Source of the DNA: Gnetum montanum
Lineage: Eukaryota; Streptophyta; Gnetopsida; Gnetales; Gnetaceae
DNA length: 64,000 bases
Direction: 5' to 3'
NCBI GenBank assembly: GCA_015680685.1
Contig: MNCI01026504.1
Coordinates: 45,660 to 109,659, forward strand
Of this stretch, positions 1 through 9,907 are shown one piece after another. Both the position numbers and the translations under genes were made by a program. Numbering within the stretch: the stretch's first letter is position 1; every line of letters begins with the position of its first letter. Under the pieces are notes generated by a model. The model saw only the letters and a list, made by a program, of their open reading frames with translations. It searched no databases and was not told where the DNA came from.

Positions 1-587
1 CCATGATTTCCTTTGAACTAAAGAACGTAGGAGCAACATATCAATGCACAATGACATACATATTTAGCTACTATCTATTAGATTTTCTCAATGACTACAT
101 TGACAACATAGCAATTAAGTCCAGAGTGGCTCATGATCACATAAATGACTTGAATCATGTCCTTAAACATTGCCTTATACATGACCTTAGGCTTAATCCC
201 AAAAAGTGTGTCTTTAGCATCAAAATTGATCACATGTTAGGCTTTGTGATGTCAGAAGTAGGTATACACGTAGAACTTGATAAGGTTAAGGCTATCACCA
301 ACCTAGCATCACCAGAAAACCTTAAGGAGTTACACACATTACAAGGTAGGCCACAATTCATATGTAGGTTTATTGTAAGGTTGATTGACAAGTTGCAACC
401 AATGCAACATTTGCTCAAAAAGGGGATCCACTTGGAGTGGACAACTCAATGCCAAGAGGCATTTGACAACCTAAAAAAGGAGTTGGCTCAACTTCCAATA
501 GTCTACCTTCTACAAGGAGATAAATCTTTCTACATTTACCTTGCAACCTCAAACACATCCATTGCTTCTCTGTTTTGCAAAAAGTGA
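1..587 (+). pseudogene. Element C reverse transcriptase, 3' part (Ty3/gypsy, Tat type)
   Basis: An open frame from base 3 encodes the palm-to-connection half of a Ty3/gypsy reverse transcriptase. The family pattern is clear: an LKNVGATYQ segment, LNDYIDNIAIKS at the catalytic box, LRLNPKKCVF, and the tether region with FICRFIV and EAFDNLKKEL. The catalytic YxDD box reads YIDN, so the second catalytic aspartate is lost and the enzyme should be dead. The frame ends at a TGA near 585, after which RNase H continues in degraded form. The start of the polyprotein lies left of the window. The equivalent segments are 11072-11973 (B, minus) and 46270-46900 (D, plus). Assignment to RT is safe; Tat-type placement rests on the second RNase H downstream and on close identity to B and D. 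Confidence 0.9.
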
Positions 588-1528
588 GATGATGGCTCTG
601 AGGTCCATATTTACTAGTTAAGCCATGCACTAGTAACCCATGAGGTAAAATATAATGATGTGGAGAAGAACCGTCTCACCCTAGTCTTTGCATTAAAAAA
701 GTGGAGACACTATCTTTTCCATAGTTAAGTCAATGTCATCTGCAAAAGCAACGTACCTAGGGCCATTACAATAAACATATGAAAAAGTAATCAAATAGCA
801 AGGTGAAAGGTAATAACTACAAAATTTTACCTACACTATATAGCACAGGCATCCACAAAAGGTTAAGCAATAGCCGCACAACTCACGACTTCACTGGTAG
901 ACGATTAAGCAATGATAGATCTAGATGAGCATGTTAATAGTATAAGTCAAGTACCTATAAACTCTGAGGCTATATTACACTTTGATGGTGCTTCAACCAC
1001 ATAAGGTAGTAGTGCCATTGCTATTATTAAATTCCCCTCCAGGGAGATCTGACCCTTCGCATATCACTTTACATTCCCTTTTACAAACAATGTGGTAGAG
1101 TACAAAGGTTTTCTTAGAGATGTCTTAGTAACCCAAGAATTTGGAATCCAGGACATAGTAGTCCAAGGCAATTCATAGTTGGTCGTTAGCTAGTTCATAG
1201 AGGTTTACTCTTGTAAGGCACAACATTTACAACCTTACTGTGATTATTGTAGATGTGCAACACATCCCCTGCAGTGAAAATTCCATAGCTGACGCACTAG
1301 CTACGTTATCCTTAAGTATAGCATCAAACATGTTTTCCACTTTGCTCACTTCAATAGTGGATTGCATTGAACCTATAACTCACACAATAAGCATTGCATC
1401 CATAAGCATAGCTCACACCCAAGAGTCGTATGATTATACTAAGGAATACCTCCAATAGGGAGAGCCCCCACAAAATCTAACATCCACCCAAAAGGACACA
1501 GTACATAAATGATCATAGTAGTACGTCC
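588..1528 (+). pseudogene. Element C RNase H region and start of integrase, decayed
   Basis: This continues the pol of C with several frameshifts and stops. Recognisable pieces are the RT-linked RNase H end (CHALVTHEVKYN-like, then a LRHYLFH-like segment near 700) and a second, archaeal-type RNase H near 970-1330. The second one shows FDGAST near 980 and a tail reading HIPCSENSIADALATLSL near 1258-1310. Dual RNase H is known from the Tat clade of plant Ty3/gypsy elements. The start of the integrase is reached near 1480, and the sequence breaks off at 1528, where element A is inserted; the integrase resumes at 26619. Several TAG/TAA codons replace expected Gln or Trp codons. Confidence 0.8.
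1524..1528. repeat. Target-site duplication of element A, left copy (CGTCC)
   Basis: The five bases CGTCC directly before the left LTR of A match CATCC directly after its right LTR (26614-26618) with one C-to-T change. Removing A plus one copy restores the integrase sequence of C, as judged from the uninterrupted homologue near 47895-47915 in D. Confidence 0.8.
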
Positions 1529-2792
1529 TATAGCATCTGAAAATGTCATTGGCTAGAACACCGAGAGGTTATCAGGCACATACCCTAACCTTGAATCTGT
1601 GCGAGGGTCGTGCTGGAGAAAAAAAATGAGGTGCCCTGAATGGTCTTGTCGATCAAATAGGGACTTACATGATGTTAAAATGATCGTGTGTGAAAATATT
1701 TTATACTACATTATGCGTGGGCATCGGGTTTGGCTTTGCTAGAGCATAGTAGGATGTCCCAGCCTAAGAACAATGACGTGAACATACAAATATGTATGAA
1801 ATAGTAAGAAAGTACAAGCATTAAACTAAATGCCAAAGAGAAATGCTTGAGAAATGTAATAGAATTTGAGAACAGCAATGCACTGCCCCAAAAGAGGAAG
1901 CATGGTTAATTCACAAAGGTATACATAGTGTACCATAGGCACAGTGGGAGCGCAGTCACAGCCTCAGTGACATTGGGTTGTGAAGTCAAGTGCTCATCAT
2001 GATGAACCATGCTTGCTAGGTTGGCCACCATGATGTACCATGTAATGTTCTATAAGGCTGCAATGGGGCTGCAGTGGGTTGTGATGTGCAACTCTACCTC
2101 TCTACCGATTTGGTATGCTCTGTGTCTCGTTCACATGGAGCTCAGTGCCAAGATGCCAAAATGCCAAATGCCAAGTGCTTAAAAAGGATCAAATCCAAGG
2201 AATTCCAATGGTCAAGGAATGTAACCACTGGGAAATGCCAACATTTAAGGAATGCCAATGGTCCAAGAATGTAACCGTTGGGAGATGCCAACATTTAAGG
2301 GATGCCAACCCTTGGGGAATGCCAATAGTCTAGGACTGTAATAGTTGGGAGATGCCAACATTTAAGGAATGCCAACCCTTGGGGAATGCCAACGGTCCAA
2401 GAATGTAACCATTGGGTTCCTAGGGTATTTATAGGACTAGGGTTAGCCCAAAATGTGGATCAAGTGCCACGTGGTGGTGCGGTGGGTGGGACCATGCTTA
2501 TCCCATGTTATGTGCGGGACACGAGACATTGGCTGTAATGTTGGACAAGGTGCTATGCTGTAGTAGACAGGGTGTTATGCTGTAGTATGCTACATAGTGT
2601 AAGAGGCGTGCTATGATAGGTTATGCTACACAACGTAATAGGGTGCTACACTGCACTACACTACACAACGTAACAAGGTGCTACACTACACTACACTACG
2701 TAGTGTAACATCTATGTAGAAAGTGCCATCATTCTGACACTTAGCCAAATTTGTAGTCATGATGTCAAGATCCAAAATTGTGTGGTGTTTCA
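1529..2792 (-). repeat. Element A left LTR (3' LTR, minus-oriented)
   Basis: About 1.26 kb that matches 25344-26613 from end to end. On the minus strand it starts TGAAACACCACACAAT and ends near GATGCTATA, so the terminal CA has become TA. Promoter parts on the minus strand are a TATA box (CTATAAATA, 2426-2434) and, about 35 bases upstream, a G-box CCACGTGG (2467-2474). A set of 30-40 base repeats built on GGAATGTAACCRYTGGGAGATGCCAACATTTAA fills about 2170-2410. Short CTACACTACACTACG repeats lie at 2570-2710. The two LTRs differ at many sites, as expected for an old insertion that already holds the younger B. Confidence 0.92.
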
Positions 2793-2810
2793 ATGGCCCC
2801 TCTTTGTTAA
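2793..2810 (-). other. Polypurine tract of element A
   Basis: Read on the minus strand, AACAAAGAGGGGCCAT lies directly before the LTR start TGAAACACC. This is the expected place of the plus-strand primer. The same tract appears before the 3' LTRs of B (7964-7980), C (near 29636-29649) and D (near 50690-50707). Confidence 0.8.
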
Positions 2811-3969
2811 CATCTGGAGTGGCCTAAGAGACGTCAACAAAGAATTACAAAACACCACAATAGACATGTCGCCAACATCACTCATCGGCACAACATCAGA
2901 TGTTTTTTTACCATGCTCAAGAGTGTTATGGAGATAAGGTTATGCTAGGGGACAAGGGGTATAGGCAATGCTAGGGAGATGAAATTTAAATGATGGAAAT
3001 GAAATGCAAACAGTGGATCATGATGTAAGATGCAAATTCAGCATGGTTGATAGTGACCATGACATGATGTGGTTTGCCCCTGAAATGTTGACCTCTTGTT
3101 GGAGTGTTTATGAGAGCATCAAAGTCAATCTAAGGCTTGGCCAGTTGTAAAGCTACAACATTGTCAATTTTCCTAGGGATGTGCTTTGCCCCATTCTTTT
3201 TCTTTTTTTTCTTCTTCTTCTTTTTTTCTTTTTTTTTTGTTGTGTTGTGAGGCGAACCTTTTTTGGGTTCGACTTACTATTGAATGTTAGCCGCAAGTTG
3301 GCCATCAAGAAGATGGGCTTTGTTTCCCAAGGATGATTCATGTTACATCCACCTAGGCATTGACCATGCAATAAAGGCTTTCCATAGGATGAGTTATGTT
3401 ACATCAACCATGGGTTCTACATTTGATGTGAAGAGAATTCCATATGCATCACAGTGTGTATGCATCTGAGGGATGTGAAATCATGAGTATGGAGGAGATA
3501 AGAGGATATAAGGATAATGGAGTGAATGTGCATAGGTTATAATAAGGATGAGGGGTGGAGGTGCACTCTTGAGTGGCTCAACTAGTCCAATCATGCACAT
3601 CAGAGAAATCTAGTGACTTGCTGCTGCAATGAGATGCATCTCTACATGACTACCTCTAAGGCTTCATCCTACAAACACAACTTCGAGAAGATAAGAAAAC
3701 CACAAAACATGAAATGAAAGTGCAAATATCAAATGTGAAGATGTTGTAGGTGCTAGATGCGAAGATGCTGCAAATGTGTCAAATGTTTTGCCAGTTGCAA
3801 GTGCTTAGGAAGCCAGTGAAGGTGCCAAGGCGATGGTACTATGAGCCCTCTGAAGATCACACTAATGGTCAATGCTCCAAAAAATTAGCAGAATGGTGAG
3901 AGGTGATAATGTTGCAAGTGTCCCAAGGGTTTCACCAATGGCAAGTGCTCAAATCATATCAACAATATG
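2811..3969 (-). other. Element A 3' spacer, noncoding
   Basis: I see no real gene here. It holds a long pyrimidine run (3196-3240, purine-rich on the element's sense strand) and, at about 3325-3430, two copies of a segment reading GATGTAACATRAYTCATCC on the minus strand. Both features recur at the same place in C (28985-29250) and D (50150-50350), so this is a conserved 3' untranslated region and not host DNA. Confidence 0.6.
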
Positions 3970-4405
3970 CCAGTTTAAAGTCTTGGTAGACCATGAACCC
4001 AGTTTAAGGTCCTGGAAGACCATGATGTACTAGTTTATAGTCCTAGCAAATTGTTGAATGCTAGTTTAATGTCGTAGTGGACAATGAATGTTGTGCCAAT
4101 TTAATGTCATGACCCAGGGATAAGTTGTTATGTCAGTTTAATGCCATAACCCAAGGACGAGCTATTGTGCCAATTTAACATCATGACCCAAGGACAAGTC
4201 GTTGTGCCAGTTTAACGTCATGATCCAAGGATGAGCTATTGTGCCAGTTTAACATCATGACCCAAGGACAAGTCGTTCTGCCAGTTTAACGTCATGATCC
4301 AAGGATGAGCTATTGTGCCAGTTTAACATCATGACCCAAGGACGAGCTATGCTAGTTTATAGTCATAGTGGACTATCTATGCCAGTTTATAGTCATAGTG
4401 GACTA
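3970..4405 (-). repeat. Tandem array, TTAAACTGGCA type, element A 3' spacer
   Basis: About a dozen imperfect units of 30-40 bases. On the + strand they read GCCAGTTTAACGTCATGATCC followed by AAGGACGAGCTATTGT; on the element's sense strand the core is GACGTTAAACTGGCA. Units at the two edges vary (AGTTTATAGTCATAGTGGAC). The same core occurs in arrays of B, C and D, always with the same orientation relative to gag-pol. Confidence 0.85.
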
Positions 4406-5009
4406 GTGCTTACCTTGCTTGTGTAAGGTGTGATGCTGCATACATGGTCATGTTGTGTGCTTGCAAGATCCTGCAAATATCAACTAGAAGGAAAACAACA
4501 TCAAGCAACACCTGTCATAAATAGTGTTATTAAAATGTATGAATGAAAGAAAAGAAATGCAAAAAGTGATAGTTTTAGGCTGTTCCAGGTTGTAGGCTAG
4601 TTTAAGGCCTTTTTAGGCCATGTGTTTTTGTAGTTTTATGTTTGATGTTTTTCAAATGCAATGTGTAAACTAAGTTGATGAATGTGTAAAAAAAGAAAAA
4701 TCCGTGATCTAAGTGAGTGGGAAAAATATAAATGCATAGGCTAGTGCAATGTAAAAAAAAGTCAAAAGTGCATGACAAGTGGAGGCAAAGGGTAGGTAGG
4801 CACCCACTACATTTTTGGCCAAGGGAAAGTCTTGGTCATGTAGTTGCTTCCTAATTAGGTGTGGATTAGAAAGCATGCAAGGCTTAGGATCCTCTATGAG
4901 GCTGTTGGCTTCAACCACTCATTTGGGTGTGTTAGCCTTAGGCACTGCATTGGTTGTCGTAGGTGTACCACTAAGAAACTATTCATTCAAAACTTGTGCC
5001 ATGTCTATG
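4406..5009 (-). other. Element A segment between array and protease
   Basis: AT-rich sequence with a minus-strand open stretch at 4709-4918 that may be the tail of the protease-region frame (it includes PKPCMLSNPHLIRKQL). In B and D this place is followed by the antisense gene and the RT, but no trace of either is seen here. The pol deletion in A must lie in or next to this stretch. Confidence 0.5.
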
Positions 5010-5690
5010 CCGTGAATAGTTGAAGAGGTGGCATTATCACCATGGATGATAACTTGACCACCCTCGTATGGAAGGTGGATTTCTTGGTGGATGGGAGAGG
5101 AGATGGCATGTAGTTGGGCTAGCCAAGGCTTGCCTAGAATCATGTTGAAACTTGGCATCTCCTCTATGACAATGAAATCTGCACTAGTGGGGAATTGCTC
5201 TCATACCACGAAGGCTAAGTTGATTGTACCCCTAACTGTGACATGTGATCCGTTGAAGGATTTTGGACATGTCGTTTTGGTTGGCCTGATTTCATCTGTT
5301 AAGACTAGTTTATCAGTGACAGAGTACAGGACTACGTTTGTTGATGCACCATCATTGACATGCACTCTGTGGATGGTGCACTATCCAACACGTATTCTAA
5401 TGGATAGTGGAGTTGTAGTGACCTCCCCTTACGCAGGGTTGACTTTGACTGCATCATCGCGAAAGGCTAAGGTTGTTGAACCAAATTCTTGTGGTGTAGG
5501 GGGTAACATCATTGCATGGATGGATGCCTCATCTACAGGGATATCCTCTGTAACAAGAATGGAGGCCAAGATCTTGGCCAATGCTTGGTAGTGAGCAAAT
5601 AAAGTCATGAATAGGTCATACAAGCTCAACGTTGTGTTCTTTTTCTTGAGCATTTTCTTCACCTAGGTTAGTGCAGCTACAAAGTCCTTG
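5010..5690 (-). pseudogene. Element A aspartic protease region
   Basis: Minus-strand frames match the protease of B (17844-18898) and D (38533-39368): LSLYDLFMTLFAHYQALAKIL, then HRVHVNDGASTNVV, PTKTTCPKSFNGSHV, FNMILGKPWLAQLHA and IHLPYEGGQVIIHG. The active site of this lineage reads VDDGA (a D-D-G variant of the retropepsin D-T/S-G). Here the first aspartate is Asn (VNDGA), so it is catalytically dead. At least two in-frame stops are present. Gag lies upstream at higher coordinates. Confidence 0.82.
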
Positions 5691-6776
5691 TCATTAGCCA
5701 TTGTGTTGGCCTTGATTTCCTCCATGTGGCTTGAAAGAAAAATCTCTCAGAAAGGGAACTTGGGCTTGGTTTGCTTGGCCTTCTTGGAGGTATGGGCCCA
5801 AGTATTCAATTGTTGTTTGTTAGTTGTGGCCTTTGCTTTGACCATGGGGGTTGTGAGGTACTTGTTTGTCCTCTTGTCTTGCCATTTGGTGGGCCTACCT
5901 AGGTTGCTAGTGGGGTCAACCCTTGAAGGAGGAGGGATTGAGATGTTGCCCACTATTGGGCTTTGGGTATGTGAGGGGCCATCACGTTGTGGCACCCTTA
6001 TGACAAAGGGTAGTTTAGGAGTTGTTGTATGGGTTGTTGTGTGACTAACTCATTGTGGCACCTTAATGACAAAAGGTTGCTTAGTAATTTTTGTTTCTGC
6101 ATCATGCCAATTTAAGGTCTTAGTAGACGATTGTTGTGGAACCTTGACCACAAAGGGTGTTCTGGGTGCCTGGGGTGGCACTTTGAAAATAAAGGAAGGC
6201 CTCTTGCTTCTGGAGGCTATGGGGACCTTTGCCTTGTCAGGAGGCACATAGATCACAAAAGGTTGTTGTAAAGGTTTCGGCTTGCCACCTATGCTAATTG
6301 AGTTTATGACATAGGAGGCATTGTCTATGTTGGATTGACTTGCCATGTTGATCACCAGTTGGCCTCATTCTATCATTCTCTATAGGTCATCCTGCAAAGC
6401 ACGATAGTTGTCTATACTATGACTAGCCAATTGATGGTAATGATCATATTGGTCTAATTTAAAATGTTGTGGGATTGGGGGCTCATTTGGTACTGGTAAC
6501 GTGGGGTTCCTTAGCAGTTCACAATACCTATAATGTTTTTGATGGGTAATCACTAATACATGTTTGTGTTGGATTTGCTTGACTTTCAAGAGTTACTCTA
6601 GTAGTTCAAAGGGTTACATCAGTAGTGGTGTATACTTTGAGCAGTTCTTGCACTGAAAGTTGGGCCTTGGGATGGCTCCTACCAATGTAGGTGAGTTGGC
6701 ACTAGAGTTGGCAGTTTTGTTAGTTAGGCTTTGGGCTGCTTAGCTATTGGGACCCAATTGGTTGCTTTTGTGCTTG
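5691..6776 (-). pseudogene. Element A gag, C-terminal part with PFVVKVP repeats
   Basis: Minus-strand frames continue the gag that is cut by B at 6777. Near 6420-6590 the sequence matches the zinc-knuckle-like region of B (RHYRYCELLRNPTLPVPNEP, then FKLDQYDHYHQLASHS), but the cysteines of the C...C...H...C pattern are largely gone. From about 6355 down to 5780 runs a linker with several copies of a PFVVKVP motif (QPFVIYVPP, PSFIFKVPP, TPFVVKVPQ, QPFVIKVPQ), which B shares. The role of the linker is unknown. It is interrupted by stops. Confidence 0.8.
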
Positions 6777-6781
6777 TAGCC
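6777..6781. repeat. Target-site duplication of element B, left copy (TAGCC)
   Basis: TAGCC precedes the left LTR of B and is repeated exactly at 23458-23462 after the right LTR. Joining the flanks restores the gag frame of A across the site (minus-strand reading ...AAIVA / TSTKATNW...). Confidence 0.93.
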
Positions 6782-7963
6782 TGTACTGCCTGAAATCGTC
6801 GGTCCCCAGCTGGAAGGAGAAACAGAGACCATGGGATCGTAGGATGAACACAGATGACCCTACCTTCGCCTGAGGACGAGCTGGAATGCACGAAGGTAGA
6901 GTACCTTGGGTGGTCTGCACGCGGATCAGACAAGGATTTCCCCGAGCGTTACCGAAGTGTTATACGTTGGGTTATGCATAAACAATGTAGCGGGCATAAA
7001 ACGGAGCGAACAGTGAAAACAAGGCATAAACAAAATGTAGATGGCGTAACAGCGTAAACAACGTAAACTGATATACGCAGCATAAACCTAAACATAGCGT
7101 AAACAGGGCGTAAATTGGGCGTAAAACGTAAATAGGGCGTAAAGCATAAATAGGGCGTAAACGGCGTAATCAGAGCGTAAATGTAAATGAGCGTAAGCAG
7201 AAACACATGCAAGAAGTCAACGTAAACTGTAAGTTGGAAACTGTAAACTATAAACTGTATTATGAAGTGGAAATGTAGTGCACCGGTCTAACGCAGTTGT
7301 GGCTGAACACAAGGCGGACGTAAAGCCCCGGTGGGTGCAGGGATGCAGCTGGTTCGCACGGTAGGCGGAGCGTAGACACTGTGCTGGGCGTACAGAACTT
7401 CCAGCTTAAGTGTAAGAGGTTTTGGTTTGCAACGTAATTGCTCTGGGGTCTGCTCTGGTAAATTTTTTCCGACCTTGAATATGCGGAAAAATGGACTTTT
7501 TATAGGTGGGGTTTTACCGAGAAAATCGGGTTGGGAGACACGTGGCGTGTCGACCAAGTGCGTACAATTTAGAAATATGGTATACGCTGGGCGTATATGC
7601 TACATCAGGCCAGCGTATACACTAGACTTGCTGGGCATGTGAACTTTGGACGTTGGGCGTATACACTGGGGCGTATATGCTGATGGATGTTGGCGTATAC
7701 GCTGGGCGTATACGTTGATGGATGTCGACTTGCTTCAATTCTTGCTCCTATTGCACTTACTGAGCGTACATGTGAGGCGTGTATGCTGGGCGTCGGGTGT
7801 ATACGCTGGGCGTAGACGCTGGCACAACACTTGGTAAAAACCAAGTATTTCGATCCTCAAAATTGCCATGTGTGACTTCAAATGTAGCCAAAGTCGTCTG
7901 AGGGTCACGGGGACCTGCTTCTTGTTGGACAAGTGCCAAACTCAAAATTTTTATGGTGTTTCA
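6782..7963 (-). repeat. Element B left LTR (3' LTR, minus-oriented)
   Basis: This 1182-base LTR pairs with 22285-23457. On the + strand it begins TGTACTGCCTGAAATCG and ends GGTGTTTCA, so both ends carry TG/CA. On the minus strand it has a TATA box CTATAAAAAG (7496-7505) and a G-box CACGTG (7539-7544) about 35 bases upstream. Two motif fields stand out: many GGGCGTAAAC units at 6960-7200 and many GCGTATACGC-type palindromes at 7580-7820. In the first 240 aligned bases I count about 24 differences from the partner LTR, all transitions, many at CpG. Confidence 0.95.
7496..7505 (-). promoter_or_regulatory. LTR promoter of element B (TATA box)
   Basis: CTATAAAAAG on the minus strand, with a CACGTG G-box (ABRE-like ACACGTGGC) about 35 bases upstream. 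The copy in the other LTR lies at 22990-22999 with its G-box at 23033-23038. The same layout is seen in A, C (both sites mutated) and D. Confidence 0.75.
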
Positions 7964-7980
7964 TTGGCCCCTCTTTGTTG
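7964..7980 (-). other. Polypurine tract of element B
   Basis: Minus strand TCAACAAAGAGGGGCCAA directly precedes the LTR start TGAAACACC; expected plus-strand primer. Confidence 0.85.
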
Positions 7981-8946
7981 ACACTTGGAGGAATCGACCC
8001 AAGAAGCATCAACAAAGAAGCGCAAAACACCACAAGCAACTTGATAAAAGCTTTGTCCCTTGCCACTTGACTAGACGTCATCGTACCATGTTTAGTAATG
8101 TATGGGATTGAAAAATGTGAGATTGGTGGCTGGTAGGAGAGAAGGGATTGTGGGGATTGGTGATTGCCTAAGTGATCATGCTGGGGAAATGGGATGCTCA
8201 GGTGTGCGGCATGCCGATCCTCGTCGATAGCCATTTTTTTAGCAGACTCGGAATTTAGGCATGCGATGCGCGTCCTTTGGCGGAACAATGCTCTTGGTTA
8301 GTGTTCAAGAGAGCTTGTTGTCAATGCCAAAGCCACGGGGTGATGTTTTGCATTCTTTGGAGGAACAACACCCTTCTTTGGGGAAACTATAAGCGAAGAG
8401 CCAAAGCCATGCAACAGGATATTTCTTTTTGACATGAGTACCTATTTTCAAGACCGATACCTTCCCGCCTGGGGCTTGTATGGGAAGTGCCAAGGGTCCC
8501 TTTTTTTTTATTGGTAAATTGTTCTTGTACTCATGTGCGAATATTGTGTTTTGTGTGTTGCGACTGCTGTAATGTTTTGCAGTGTGCAATAGTTTGGTGA
8601 ACAGATAGTGAATTTTCGGGGAATGGGAATGTATGGGTTAATGGTTTGATTTAGTCTTGCAAGGTGGATTAATGGACATTGTCTCATCTTGTTGCCTATG
8701 ATGAAATGCACTCTCGTACGAGAAATTCTGAGTGTCATCCTGCAAACATAACTCCAAGGAGACAAGAAAATCATGAGTTAATAAATGAGCTTAGATCTAA
8801 ACAGCTGGAGGTGAACAAAAATATTGGGGGCGATTCAGAGCACTGAGTGTGAATGTCGACGATGTTGATGAGATTGTGTGTCGATGAGGGATGCAATGAT
8901 TCTGATGAATGAATACGGCTGTGGAGTGAAGAGTCGGAGATGAACG
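7981..8946 (-). other. Element B 3' spacer, noncoding
   Basis: No convincing gene. Short minus-strand frames here (7905-8288, 8305-8589, 8508-8774) have no recognisable domain and lie between the integrase stop and the LTR. A poly-T run at 8501-8509 corresponds to the purine-rich stretch in the other elements. Confidence 0.55.
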
Positions 8947-9305
8947 TGCCAGTTTACAGTCTTAACAGACTATCAAGGGTTAGTTTTGTGTCGTAACCNA
9001 GTCTTAGCAGACCATGTAGAGGCAAGCTAGTTTATAGTCTTTAGCGGACTCTGATGGTTGAGACAGTGGAAGTTTACTATCGTGCCGGACAGATGCTAGT
9101 TTATCGTCGTTGCGGACACTGTGGGATTAGTTTTAAGTCATAACCCAGGACTGTTCTGTGGTATCAGTTTATCGTCATGATTCCAGGACGAGCTGTGGTA
9201 TCATTTTATAGTTGTGATTCCAGGATTAGCTGTGGTATCAGTTTATCGTCATGATTCCAGGACGAGCTGTGGTATCAGTTTATCGTCATGATTCCAGGAC
9301 TAGTA
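8947..9305 (-). repeat. Tandem array, ATAAACT type, element B 3' spacer
   Basis: About nine or ten units of roughly 37 bases; the best run (9140-9300) reads GTGGTATCAGTTTATCGTC then ATGATTCCAGGACGAGCT on the + strand. The units closest to the spacer are more diverged (AGTTTATAGTCTTTAGCGGACT). It is related to the array of A at 3970-4405. One base is N at 8999. Confidence 0.85.
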
Positions 9306-9319
9306 CGTACCTGAGCTCA

Positions 9320-9730
9320 AATTTATGTATAAAATGATTTCAGGAACAAGTGATTGGTGGGATTTGCAAATTCTTTTCTATCCATGTCAGCTAGCTTGAA
9401 AGCTCTGTTGTTGAATGCTTTGATGACCAGGTAAGGCCCTTCCCAGTTGACTGAGAATTTATCTGGATGTTCTCGAATAGCCTTAAGCACGAGGTCTCCT
9501 TCTTTGATGGGGCTTTTATGAACGTCATGCTGATGTCGTTGCCGCTGTTGGTTTTGGTACCATTCGATCTGATCAAGTGCGCGTACGTGCTCCTCCTCCA
9601 CCGAGTCCAGGTCAATGATGCGTAGATCATTGTTTTTCTCATCGTCAAGAAGTCTAGAAAGCATGATCCTTAGAGATGGTACCTGTAATTCCAAAGGTAA
9701 AACAGCTTCTGAACTGTAAACAAGACTGTA
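9320..9730 (-). pseudogene. Element B integrase C-terminal part with GPY domain
   Basis: The minus-strand frame carries YSLVYSSEAVLPLELQVPSL, then VEEEHVRALDQIEWYQNQQ, KEGDLVLKAIREHPDKFSVN and WEGPYLVIKAFNNRAFKLAD. The last part is the GPF/Y module that ends Ty3/gypsy integrases. The polyprotein stops after NHLFLKSFYT. Upstream the frame enters the assembly gap. This stretch is open, with no stop of its own. Confidence 0.88.
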
Positions 9731-9907
9731 NNNNNNNNNNNNNNNNNNNNNNNNNNNNNNNNNNNNNNNNNNNNNNNNNNNNNNNNNNNNNNNNNNNNNN
9801 NNNNNNNNNNNNNNNNNNNNNNNNNNNNNNNNNNNNNNNNNNNNNNNNNNNNNNNNNNNNNNNNNNNNNNNNNNNNNNNNNNNNNNNNNNNNNNNNNNNN
9901 NNNNNNN
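9731..9907. other. Assembly gap (177 N) inside the integrase core of B
   Basis: The run of N removes the catalytic core with the D-D-E residues. The matching stretch in D, between RHSFII and YSLVYR, is about 124 codons (about 370 bases), so the true missing length is probably about twice the number of N, unless B has a deletion. Confidence 0.95.

Noticed and set aside
2115-2333. Plus-strand frames in the LTR of A
   Set aside because: They are built from the GGAATGTAACC...GATGCCAACATTTAAG repeat unit and are not conserved as protein.
3153-3371. Lys/Arg-rich minus-strand frame
   Set aside because: It comes from a simple pyrimidine run (3196-3240) in the 3' spacer of A; no coding pattern.
3970-4405. 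Possible CRISPR-like array (regular repeats)
   Set aside because: Units are imperfect, tandem and without unique spacers; the genome is a plant and the array belongs to a retrotransposon.
6949-7844. Several short frames in both strands of the LTR of B
   Set aside because: They arise from translation of the GCGTAAAC/GCGTATACGC repeats and recur in the other LTR with stops; not genes.
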